From NCBI GenBank assembly GCA_041685935.1, contig JAWLES010000135.1:1-6607 (forward strand): 6,607 nt of DNA. The letters run 5' to 3'. The position numbers and the translations under genes are program-made. Below, piece by piece: positions 1-5,422 of this stretch (position 1 is its first letter; the number at the start of each line of letters is the position of its first letter). Source of the stretch: JAIPEK01 sp041685935. Lineage in GTDB: Bacteria > Desulfobacterota > Desulfobacteria > Desulfobacterales > Desulfobacteraceae. The notes below the pieces were generated by a model that was given only the letters and a program-made list of their open reading frames with translations, was not told the DNA's origin and ran no database searches.

Positions 1-425
1 TTCACTATTACGTGGAAAAGGGGGGAGTTTTCCTCAAGGATGCAGCAACCCTGGCCGGTTTGGGGACAATCGGAAAGGGGAACATGCTTGTGACCCCTGA
101 ATTCGGGCCGAGAGTCCGGCTGAGAGCGCTTTTTCTCGATGCGGAACTGGAACCGACCGGCCCGGTGGATTTCGATCCGTGCAAAGACTGCAAGGAATAC
201 TGCAGAAAGGTCTGCCCTGAACATGCAATGGATGAACCCGCCGCAGCTTTCCGGTCAATGGATGCGGATTTCGAGCTGCCGGCCCGGGACGGCTCCTATG
301 ACAGGGGGCTTTGCAACACGAGAATGGAAAAGGACATTTCCGAAAGCCACCAAGACGAATCCGACGACCAGGCACGGGTCAAATACTGCCGGAAATGCGA
401 GTTTGTATGTCCTGTCGGGTCGTGA
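1..425 (+). CDS. QueG-related 4Fe-4S protein, C-terminal part (5' end outside window)
   Basis: The reading frame is open from base 3 to the TGA at 423-425, giving about 140 visible residues with no start codon that fits the family, so the gene begins upstream of the window. The visible part starts with a segment like the end of the COG1600/epoxyqueuosine-reductase fold (AGLGTIGKGNMLVTPEFGPR). A cysteine cluster follows, C-x2-C-x3-C-x3-CP (CKDCKEYCRKVCP), then an isolated Cys (GLCNTR), then C-x2-C-x3-CP (YCRKCEFVCPVG) close to the stop. This pattern suits two [4Fe-4S] clusters. QueG itself, the tRNA queuosine enzyme, usually has a C-terminal extension that is absent here, and the first cluster has an extra residue compared with the usual CxxCxxCxxxCP. 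I read it as a QueG paralogue of unknown substrate, with a corrinoid N-terminal domain possible but not visible. It converges on the VOC gene, 50 bp away, and I see no clear terminator between them. Confidence 0.8.
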   Translation, partial: HYYVEKGGVFLKDAATLAGLGTIGKGNMLVTPEFGPRVRLRALFLDAELEPTGPVDFDPCKDCKEYCRKVCPEHAMDEPAAAFRSMDADFELPARDGSYDRGLCNTRMEKDISESHQDESDDQARVKYCRKCEFVCPVGS

Positions 426-475
426 AATGTAAGGTGTATGCATCGGAATTTATCCGGGGCAAAAGTGCATGAGCA

Positions 476-853
476 TTATTTCTCCTCAGGAAAAGACTGC
501 CAGATTTCGATCCTGTGACCTTCCGGGTCAAAAAGATGGAATACTTTGGCATTCCACTGGTGATTCCTGATCTGTGTGGGGGCAAGTGATTTCCGTACTG
601 CAGCCTCATGGGCCGCTTTAATATCCCGGACCTGCAGGGTGATCGTAACCCCCTTTTTCCGAGGGCTTTTGATCCCGGATCGTCTTTCATCCGCTATGCT
701 GAGCCTTGTGGTTTCAGTTACGACAAACTCCACAAACCAGTCAGCAGAAAAATTAACAGGCAAGCCCAGAAAGCTGCGGTAATAATCCGCTGTTTTTTCC
801 CAGTTCCTGCAGTAAAGGATTGTATTTGCAGTTAATGTCTCTGTTTCCAGCAT
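476..853 (-). CDS. VOC (glyoxalase/bleomycin-resistance fold) protein
   Basis: This 125-residue protein has the length of a single-domain vicinal-oxygen-chelate protein with two beta-alpha-beta-beta-beta modules. Module 1 is NTILYCRNWEKTADYYRSFL followed by a strand WFVEFVV. Module 2 begins at VTITLQVRDIKAAHEAA and ends with the typical FHLFDPEGHRIEIWQ, where Glu116 occupies the usual metal-ligand position. The first half lacks an obvious His ligand, so an enzymatic role such as glyoxalase I is not supported; it may be a binding protein or a divergent dioxygenase-type member. It starts 6 bp after the stop of the phosphatase gene, and its ribosome-binding AAAGGA lies inside the end of that gene. 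It is therefore almost certainly the last gene of the kinase/phosphatase operon. Family assignment is firm; substrate is unknown. Confidence 0.85.
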   Translation of the reverse strand: MLETETLTANTILYCRNWEKTADYYRSFLGLPVNFSADWFVEFVVTETTRLSIADERRSGIKSPRKKGVTITLQVRDIKAAHEAAVRKSLAPTQIRNHQWNAKVFHLFDPEGHRIEIWQSFPEEK

Positions 854-859
854 AAAGAG

Positions 860-1648
860 TCATCCTTTGTTTTTCAGCACAACCACTGTTACGTTGTCGC
901 CTCCGCCCGCCCCAATCGCGTCTTCAACAAGGATTCGGGCCGCCTGTTCACATGTGCTGATCTGATTGCACACCTGGTGTGTTTTCCGGTCCGGCAAGTG
1001 GCGGTTCAGGCCGTCCGTGGCCAGAACCAGCATGTCTCCGGGACCGAGAAAAAACCTCCCGCTGTCCGGCTCCAGGTCCCTGCAGCCGATGCACTGATCC
1101 AGGACCTGCTCGGAATAATGACCCCGTGCCTCTTTCGGGGTCAGTTCTCCCTCCCGTATCAGGAACCCTGCAAGGGTCTGATCCTCTGTAATCCGTCTGA
1201 ATTGCTGTTTTTGGATATGGTAGAGGCGGCTGTCCCCTGAATGGACCCAGTGAACGGTCCTGTTTTCCACCACAACTGCAGTCAGGGTTGTGGCCATCCC
1301 TTCCAGAATTCCGTTTTGATCCGCCTCCTGCCCAAGATCCCGATCCATTCTTTCAAAAAAAGCCTGCATCTGCGAAACCGTGCTTTGATTCCGGGCAATG
1401 GTCAGCCTTCCGGCACAATCCATGACATATTCGGCCGCGGTCTGCCCGCCGGGCTCGCCGCCCAGCCCGTCCGCCACCAGGATCAGAAGTCCTCCGTAAT
1501 TCATAGACCGGACAAGATACCGGTCCTGGTTGGTTTTCCTTTTCAGTCCGATATCAGTTTTTGCTGCGATATCCATTCCAAAGATGTGGTACACATCCTC
1601 TCTTTTATCCCACAGACTGCATTTTTCCGAAGTAACCACAGGTATCAT
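860..1648 (-). CDS. PP2C-family protein Ser/Thr phosphatase
   Basis: This is a 262-residue cytosolic metal-dependent phosphatase of the bacterial PP2C (PrpC/Stp) type, expected to remove phosphate from Ser/Thr targets of the kinase encoded just upstream. The diagnostic motifs occur in order: AAKTDIGLKRKTNQDR (28-43), VADGLGGEPGG (58-68), MATTLTAVVV (118-127), VHSGDSRLYHI (135-145), ITEDQTLA (153-160), LATDGL (209-214) and GGGDNVTVVVL (248-258). Asp42, Asp60, Asp212 and Asp251 supply the expected Mn/Mg ligands. There is no membrane segment. The start at 1648 overlaps the kinase stop as ATGA, which argues for translational coupling. A later Met25 (MDIAAK) fits the family N-terminus better but has no good ribosome-binding site. 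The kinase-phosphatase pairing is a known genomic arrangement; that they act on the same substrates is inference. Confidence 0.95.
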   Translation of the reverse strand: MIPVVTSEKCSLWDKREDVYHIFGMDIAAKTDIGLKRKTNQDRYLVRSMNYGGLLILVADGLGGEPGGQTAAEYVMDCAGRLTIARNQSTVSQMQAFFERMDRDLGQEADQNGILEGMATTLTAVVVENRTVHWVHSGDSRLYHIQKQQFRRITEDQTLAGFLIREGELTPKEARGHYSEQVLDQCIGCRDLEPDSGRFFLGPGDMLVLATDGLNRHLPDRKTHQVCNQISTCEQAARILVEDAIGAGGGDNVTVVVLKNKG

Positions 1649-3261
1649 CCGTTTTGAACCCTGGTCCTTCCGCCCACCTGGCTTGTAACTTTCCTGCTGA
1701 ATTCCTCCAGCAGGGCTGAAAACTGTTTTTCTTTTTCAGGGGCGATTTCAAAGGTCACCGTGTATTCATTTTTCTCCTGCAATCCTTCGGATCGGTTTCT
1801 GTCCACAGGCATACTTTCTTTGAACCACTCCCCAGCCTCTCCCGGAGTTTGAAAACGTTTCTCCGGATCTTTACGGCACGCCTTTTCTATAAAACAGCGA
1901 ATCCTTCGAGACACTCCCTCAACAAGGTCCGCAGGGTCCGGGACACTGTCTTCGCGAATCTTTTTCATAAGCTCTGTCATATCTTTTTCCATGAACGGCA
2001 GCCTGCCTGTCACCATCTCAAAAGCTGTCACGCCCAAGGAATATATATCGCTCCTGAAATCCGCAGGTTCTCCGTCAATAAGTTCAGGTGCCAGATAATA
2101 AAAATTCCCTCCCATGTGAAAATCATCCGTGCCTTCAGGGCAGGCAAGGCCGAAATCGATCAGCTTGATCCGATCTTGTGCAGAGACAATCACGTTGGAA
2201 GGGTTGATGTCCCTGTGAACCAGCCCTTTCCCTCCTGCATATTCCATTGCGGACAGGATCTGCTGAAGACAGGTTTCCGCAAAATCCGGGGGGATCGCCT
2301 TCAACCTTTTAATCATCCGGTCCAGGGATTCTCCGGGCAGATATTCGTACACGATGAACAGGGTCTTGTACCTGGACTCGATATCAAACACTTTGATAAT
2401 ATTTTCATGATCCAGCCCTGCGATCATTCTGGCCTCGTTTTCAAAATTTTCCATGAACTCCGGGCGCATGGACAAATTATGGCGCATCATTTTCACGGCC
2501 ACCGGCCGGTCGAGTTCAAAATGCACCCCTTTGTATACGATACTGTACCCTCCGGAACCGATGATATCCGTGATAATGTACTTGCCTATAATCCGGTTGG
2601 CAATCGGGCCTTTTCTATCAAAACGGTCAGCAACGATTTCGGTGAGAAATTCGAACAGGTCCGGGTCCTGCTCCGGGATCCTCTCGAAGGTCTGCTTTTG
2701 GATGCACCATACTTCCATGCCGGTCTCCGCCTCCACGTGATACCCCATGGGTTCCCCCGTGACAAGGGATATCATGCCCACGACATCCCCTTCTCCCCTG
2801 TGGCCCACCGGATACACCGTCCCCTGCTTTTCAACCAGCTCCATGCACGCGCCCTGCTGAATAATATAAGCGGTTTCCGCCTTTTCTCCCTGGAGAATGA
2901 AACGCTCCCCCTGCATGATACTTTTTCTCACAAGATTATTCAGCAACGAAAACCGCGGACCGGGCTGAACAAAACGTAAAAATTTGGTCCGTATATTCAT
3001 ACTGCCTTCCTGGGCCCGGACCTTTTTATAAAAACGGCATTTCAGGCAGGACTTTCTCTTTTCGGCAAAGTTTTCCTGGTTCGTGCCGCCGCACATGGTC
3101 CCGGCCACCGCCCAGCAGAACCTGCCTGCACATTTGCCGGAATTCACCCCGTCATTTGATGTATCCAGTGCAGCAGGGCATACCCCGGTTTCAGAGACAT
3201 TCGCGCCCCCGGGCTCTTTTCCGCACTTCATGTACTCCCAGCAGTTTTCCTTTTCAGTCAT
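1645..3261 (-). CDS. Two-CW / cNMP-binding-like / Ser-Thr protein kinase
   Basis: This 538-residue soluble protein has three parts. Residues 5-86 are a cysteine-rich two-CW domain: NCWEYMKC, a Cys at 28 and 44, FCWAVAGTMC and CLKC, eight Cys in all. Residues about 100-220 resemble a Crp-type cyclic-nucleotide-binding domain. Residues about 227-480 are a Hanks-type kinase. The kinase shows a glycine loop (GSGGYSIVYKG, 235-245), VAVK with Lys257, Glu276 in helix C, HRDINPSN with catalytic Asp351, DFG at 369-371, APE at 391-393 and SDIYSLG. Its catalytic loop has Asn353 where Lys is usual. The tail of about 50 residues is unassigned. I chose the start at 3261: it begins right before the conserved CW motif, has AAAGG upstream and overlaps the hemerythrin stop by 8 bp. 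A 69-codon upstream extension is only the hemerythrin gene read in another frame. The kinase is expected to phosphorylate proteins in response to redox or ligand signals; this is inferred. Confidence 0.93.
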   Translation of the reverse strand: MTEKENCWEYMKCGKEPGGANVSETGVCPAALDTSNDGVNSGKCAGRFCWAVAGTMCGGTNQENFAEKRKSCLKCRFYKKVRAQEGSMNIRTKFLRFVQPGPRFSLLNNLVRKSIMQGERFILQGEKAETAYIIQQGACMELVEKQGTVYPVGHRGEGDVVGMISLVTGEPMGYHVEAETGMEVWCIQKQTFERIPEQDPDLFEFLTEIVADRFDRKGPIANRIIGKYIITDIIGSGGYSIVYKGVHFELDRPVAVKMMRHNLSMRPEFMENFENEARMIAGLDHENIIKVFDIESRYKTLFIVYEYLPGESLDRMIKRLKAIPPDFAETCLQQILSAMEYAGGKGLVHRDINPSNVIVSAQDRIKLIDFGLACPEGTDDFHMGGNFYYLAPELIDGEPADFRSDIYSLGVTAFEMVTGRLPFMEKDMTELMKKIREDSVPDPADLVEGVSRRIRCFIEKACRKDPEKRFQTPGEAGEWFKESMPVDRNRSEGLQEKNEYTVTFEIAPEKEKQFSALLEEFSRKVTSQVGGRTRVQNG

Positions 3262-3826
3262 CCGCTTTACCTTTTGTGAGTATATCCCCAAGTTCGGTAA
3301 CGATTTTCCGGTTCTTCTCCAATACCGACCCTTGTAGGTCCATACGGGCTTCTTCAGCCGCAAACTGGTCTGAAAGCGACTGTTTCTCTTCATCCGTGAG
3401 GGACCTGTCCGCCATTGGAAAGAAAACCGTGTTCTCCAGATAAATATGGCGGCGCAGCAGAGAAACATATACGGAAAGGTTTTCCAGAAGGAAAGTCACG
3501 GTCATCTCGTCGTATTGCTGATCCGTCCCGAGAACGTTTTGGATTTCAGCCACACACTGGCCGCAGCGCTCATGCTGGTACCTCAGCGTCCCCATGACAG
3601 CATCCAGCCTTCCCTCTTTTTTATATGCCAGAAGCCCGAACAGCAGAAACTCTTCTTTAAAATGATGGAAACGGTCGGCAAACTCATTACAGAAACCCAT
3701 GGCTTTTTCATAAAATCCGGATGGAATGATGACCCCTTTTTCAAGGTAATCCCTGGATTGGGCAAGCAAATCGACAACCTGAAGAATCAGGTAATGCTCT
3801 TTTTTTAAAATCTGTATCGCCTTCAT
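3254..3826 (-). CDS. Hemerythrin-like diiron protein
   Basis: This 190-residue, mostly helical protein carries the carboxylate-bridged diiron ligand pattern of the hemerythrin HHE fold. The pattern is His11 (KKEH), HHxKEE at 54-59 (one His and one Glu as ligands), His85 (QHE), and HIYLE with His127 and Glu131 followed by FFP. Family members bind O2 or NO, or repair or sense in response to them; which applies here cannot be read from sequence. The start ATG at 3826 has GGAAAGG about 7 bp upstream. A longer frame starting from TTG at 3988 only runs through the out-of-frame HPP remnant. The stop overlaps the kinase start by 8 bp, so both are probably translated together. That suggests the hemerythrin supplies the signal for, or is controlled by, the kinase; this functional link is inference. 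Confidence 0.92.
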   Translation of the reverse strand: MKAIQILKKEHYLILQVVDLLAQSRDYLEKGVIIPSGFYEKAMGFCNEFADRFHHFKEEFLLFGLLAYKKEGRLDAVMGTLRYQHERCGQCVAEIQNVLGTDQQYDEMTVTFLLENLSVYVSLLRRHIYLENTVFFPMADRSLTDEEKQSLSDQFAAEEARMDLQGSVLEKNRKIVTELGDILTKGKADD

Positions 3827-3849
3827 TATAAAACCTTTCCTGTCTGCAT

Positions 3850-3963
3850 CTACATCCAGAATTCGGGATATCGTCTGGTCCCGGCAAGGTTGTTCACGGC
3901 CAGGGCGACAAAAAGCATGATCAACGCCCCTGCCCCGACCGGGATCACTGCATACAAAAAGCC
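3850..3963 (-). pseudogene. C-terminal remnant of an HPP-family membrane protein
   Basis: Reading the minus strand from 3963 to the TAG at 3850-3852 gives 37 residues made of one hydrophobic segment (GFLYAVIPVGAGALIMLF, then VALAVNN) and the ending RRYPEFWM. This closely resembles the last transmembrane helix and the RRYPxxW tail of HPP-family integral membrane proteins. The frame has an in-frame TGA 21 bp upstream of this segment and no room for the other transmembrane helices, so only the tail is left. The stop is followed after 23 bp by the hemerythrin start, a normal operon spacing, suggesting that a complete HPP gene once stood here. The assignment rests on remembered family features, not on an alignment. 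Confidence 0.6.
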
Positions 3964-4367
3964 GAGGCGACACATCCTTTGCTCTCAAGGCACTGCAGGA
4001 TCACACGCATAAACGAAACCTCGTTATCATCATTCATCCGCTTTAAAAAATCCTTTTCCGAAATCACACCGGCCACGGTGAGGTCCTCCTCGAGAACCGG
4101 CAGACCTGAAATGTCGTTGCCGGCAAGCTTCTCTGCAATCTCCGTAAGTTTTGCATTTTTGAACACGGACACCACCTTCCGGGTCATTACATCTTCTGCT
4201 TTAATGGCGGTTTTTAAACGATTTACAGCATGTTCAAACGCAGCCCTGTAAACCAGCATAAAGTCCGAAGGGGTAATATCCAGGTAGCCGGGAATCTCTT
4301 TCATGGCATGGATAATATCGTCATTCGTTAATGATTGAATGTATTCATCCAGTCGGCTGAACTTCAT
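3945..4367 (-). CDS. CBS-domain protein, truncated after the first CBS motif
   Basis: This 140-residue product begins with an N-terminal helical region (LTNDDIIHAMKEIPGYLDIT, 13-32) and continues into one CBS motif (AEDVMTRKVVSV at 58-69 to GVISEKDFLKRM at 100-111). After FMRVILQCLESKGCVA it ends abruptly in SAFCMQ. Proteins of this type normally carry a second CBS motif after the GCVA segment, which is missing. CBS pairs usually bind adenine nucleotides, and a single motif would have to dimerise to do so. The start at 4367 has a near-perfect AAGGAGG 6 bp upstream; the longer frame back to 4553 runs through the promoter region and is rejected. Downstream sequence matches the end of an HPP membrane protein in another frame, so this gene is probably the surviving 5' part of a deleted CBS-HPP region. 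Whether the stump still functions is unknown. Confidence 0.75.
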   Translation of the reverse strand: MKFSRLDEYIQSLTNDDIIHAMKEIPGYLDITPSDFMLVYRAAFEHAVNRLKTAIKAEDVMTRKVVSVFKNAKLTEIAEKLAGNDISGLPVLEEDLTVAGVISEKDFLKRMNDDNEVSFMRVILQCLESKGCVASAFCMQ

Positions 4368-4394
4368 TTTCCCTCCTTGATTATAAGGGTTGAT

Positions 4395-4410
4395 TTCCCG
4401 GTCCCGGGAA
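4395..4410. promoter_or_regulatory. Perfect 16-bp inverted repeat in the leader of the minus-strand operon
   Basis: TTCCCGGTCCCGGGAA has 7-bp arms around a 2-bp centre. It lies about 28 bp upstream of the CBS start and about 30 bp downstream of the predicted transcription start of that operon. The position suits a repressor operator. As RNA it could form only a short stem. No regulator can be assigned. Confidence 0.4.
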
Positions 4411-4438
4411 GTCTGTAAATGTTGATTGACCTTTTCAA

Positions 4439-4444
4439 AGTGTA
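4439..4444 (-). promoter_or_regulatory. Candidate -10 box of the CBS-hemerythrin-kinase operon
   Basis: TACACT on the minus strand matches TATAAT at 4 of 6 positions. It predicts a start near 4432, which puts the FNR-type box at exactly -41.5, the class II activator position. No good -35 is needed for such promoters and none is obvious. The leader would be about 65 nt. Confidence 0.4.
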
Positions 4445-4466
4445 GATAAGGGGGCGGAACAAATCC

Positions 4467-4480
4467 TTGACATGGATCAA
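4467..4480. promoter_or_regulatory. FNR/DNR-type operator
   Basis: TTGACATGGATCAA fits TTGAY-N4-RTCAA with no mismatch in the ten defined positions; on the minus strand it reads TTGAT-CCAT-GTCAA. It lies between the divergent CBS and Crp/Fnr genes, 100 bp upstream of the CBS start and 90 bp upstream of the regulator start. Such boxes bind FNR, DNR and related Crp/Fnr proteins that respond to O2 or NO. Its distance from the candidate minus-strand -10 suggests activation of the hemerythrin-kinase operon. It could also affect the plus-strand gene. Confidence 0.6.
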
Positions 4481-4570
4481 CTTTAAAAATTTTTTTCATT
4501 GACTTGAGCCCGAAGATCAAATAAACAGAAGAAAGAAGAATCCAATCCTGCAACTTACAATGTAGAAAAT

Positions 4571-5266
4571 ATGAATAACAAAGATTCGCAAGGTGATGCC
4601 GGAATTCCTGATGTATTTAAAGAACTGAGTGAACAAGAGCTGGATGAATTCATCGGCTCCGGCCGGCAAAATGCAGTAAAGTCCGGAAATGTACTGTTCG
4701 TCCAGGGAGACCCTGCTGACAGATGTTACTTGGTAAAGCAGGGAAGGCTCAAACTCAGCCGGGTAAACGAGGACGGAAAAGAGGTCACAATCAGGTATAT
4801 TTCCAAAGGTGAAATCACCGCAGTCATTACAGTAATAAAAAAAAGCGAGTATTCCGTTACAGCCCGGGCAATGGAGGATACCCTGGTGGTGGCGTGGGAG
4901 CAGTCCGTTTTTCTGAAACTAATGAAACGCTTCCCCGGTATCACGGTGAACATACTTACCATGGTTCTGACCCGGCTCGATGATCTCCAGGACAGATACA
5001 GTGAACTTTGTACAGAGCAGGTGGAACAGAGGATCGCCCTGACCCTTTTGCGTTTCATCCGGACCTCCGGAACCAGAAGAAGCGACGGGATTTGCATCAA
5101 TATCCCTTTGAGCCGCCAGGACCTGGCTGAATACATCGGAACCACGCTTTTCACGGTGAGCCGTACCCTGAGTGACTGGAAAAAAAGGGGATGGATCAAA
5201 TCGGAACAAAAGAGGCTTATTATTACCGATCCCCATGCGGTTGTTTCGTTTGCCGAGAAAATATAG
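4571..5266 (+). CDS. Crp/Fnr-family transcriptional regulator
   Basis: This 231-residue protein has a cyclic-nucleotide-binding-type beta-roll (about 15-115, including FVQGDPADRCYLVKQGRLKL), a long dimerisation helix (about 120-150) and a C-terminal winged helix-turn-helix (LSRQDLAEYIGTTLFTVSRT, 180-199). The beta-roll lacks the Arg-Ser phosphate contact of CRP. The N-terminus lacks the Cys cluster of FNR, with Cys only at 52, 147 and 175, so neither cAMP nor an Fe-S cluster is an obvious ligand. The recognition helix keeps Ser197 and Arg198 but has Leu194-Phe195 where FNR and CRP have the specificity Glu. That is a known subgroup pattern and implies an altered DNA site. Shine-Dalgarno pairing is weak. 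The gene is divergent from the CBS-hemerythrin operon and precedes the DUF1858-cupin gene by 156 bp; both promoter regions hold Crp/Fnr-like operators, which suggests that it controls one or both. Confidence 0.93.
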   Translation: MNNKDSQGDAGIPDVFKELSEQELDEFIGSGRQNAVKSGNVLFVQGDPADRCYLVKQGRLKLSRVNEDGKEVTIRYISKGEITAVITVIKKSEYSVTARAMEDTLVVAWEQSVFLKLMKRFPGITVNILTMVLTRLDDLQDRYSELCTEQVEQRIALTLLRFIRTSGTRRSDGICINIPLSRQDLAEYIGTTLFTVSRTLSDWKKRGWIKSEQKRLIITDPHAVVSFAEKI

Positions 5267-5325
5267 TGCAAGTACACATTGCCCGTCTTAAAAAATCCCG
5301 GACAGCCCCGCAAAAAATCCTTTTC

Positions 5326-5343
5326 ATTTGCCGCAGCGCAAAT
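5326..5343. promoter_or_regulatory. Crp/Fnr-like inverted repeat upstream of the DUF1858-cupin gene
   Basis: ATTTGC-N6-GCAAAT has perfect 6-bp arms and the 6-bp spacing of CRP-type operators (compare TGTGA-N6-TCACA). Its centre, 5334.5, is exactly -41.5 from the start predicted by the -10 box at 5364-5369. It is a candidate site for the regulator encoded directly upstream. Confidence 0.5.
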
Positions 5344-5363
5344 CTTTGTGTGAAAATCCGCTG

Positions 5364-5369
5364 TATACT
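5364..5369 (+). promoter_or_regulatory. Candidate -10 box of the DUF1858-cupin gene
   Basis: TATACT matches TATAAT at 5 of 6 positions and predicts a start near 5376, with a leader of about 47 nt before the ATG at 5423. There is no convincing -35 at 16-18 bp, as expected if an activator bound at -41.5 replaces it. Confidence 0.5.
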
Positions 5370-5422
5370 TGAATCAGGCAAATAGAGAAAAAAATATTAA
5401 AACTATATTTGAATGAAACCAA

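Noticed and set aside
426..475. Terminator between the convergent QueG-like and VOC genes
   Set aside because: Only a 5-bp ATGCA/TGCAT pair with a long loop is present, which is not convincing.
1849..2979. A 376-codon open frame on the plus strand
   Set aside because: It lies wholly antisense to the kinase gene, which has complete family motifs, and its product has no recognisable domain and a His/Arg/Phe-rich composition typical of a shadow frame.
3262..3468. N-terminal extension of the kinase by 69 residues
   Set aside because: It overlaps the hemerythrin coding region in another frame, is unrelated to any domain and is preceded by no better start signal than the one at 3261.
3827..3988. 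N-terminal extension of the hemerythrin from a TTG codon
   Set aside because: The extension is the HPP remnant read out of frame; the ATG at 3826 has a proper ribosome-binding site and fits the family start.
4425..4437. TTGACCTTTTCAA as a second FNR-type box
   Set aside because: The half-sites are 5 bp apart instead of the 6 bp between TTGA and TCAA in true FNR boxes, so the helical phase is wrong.
4499..4527. TTGACT-N17-TAAACA as a sigma-70 promoter of the Crp/Fnr gene
   Set aside because: The -10 matches only 3 of 6 positions; I consider it too weak to annotate, although the gene must have a promoter in this region.
4726..5313. A 195-codon minus-strand frame opposite the Crp/Fnr gene
   Set aside because: It is antisense to a clear Crp/Fnr regulator and its product has no family features.
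5369..5382. TTGAATCAGGCAAA as an FNR box upstream of the DUF1858-cupin gene
   Set aside because: Only 7 of 10 consensus positions match and it would overlap the predicted transcription start.
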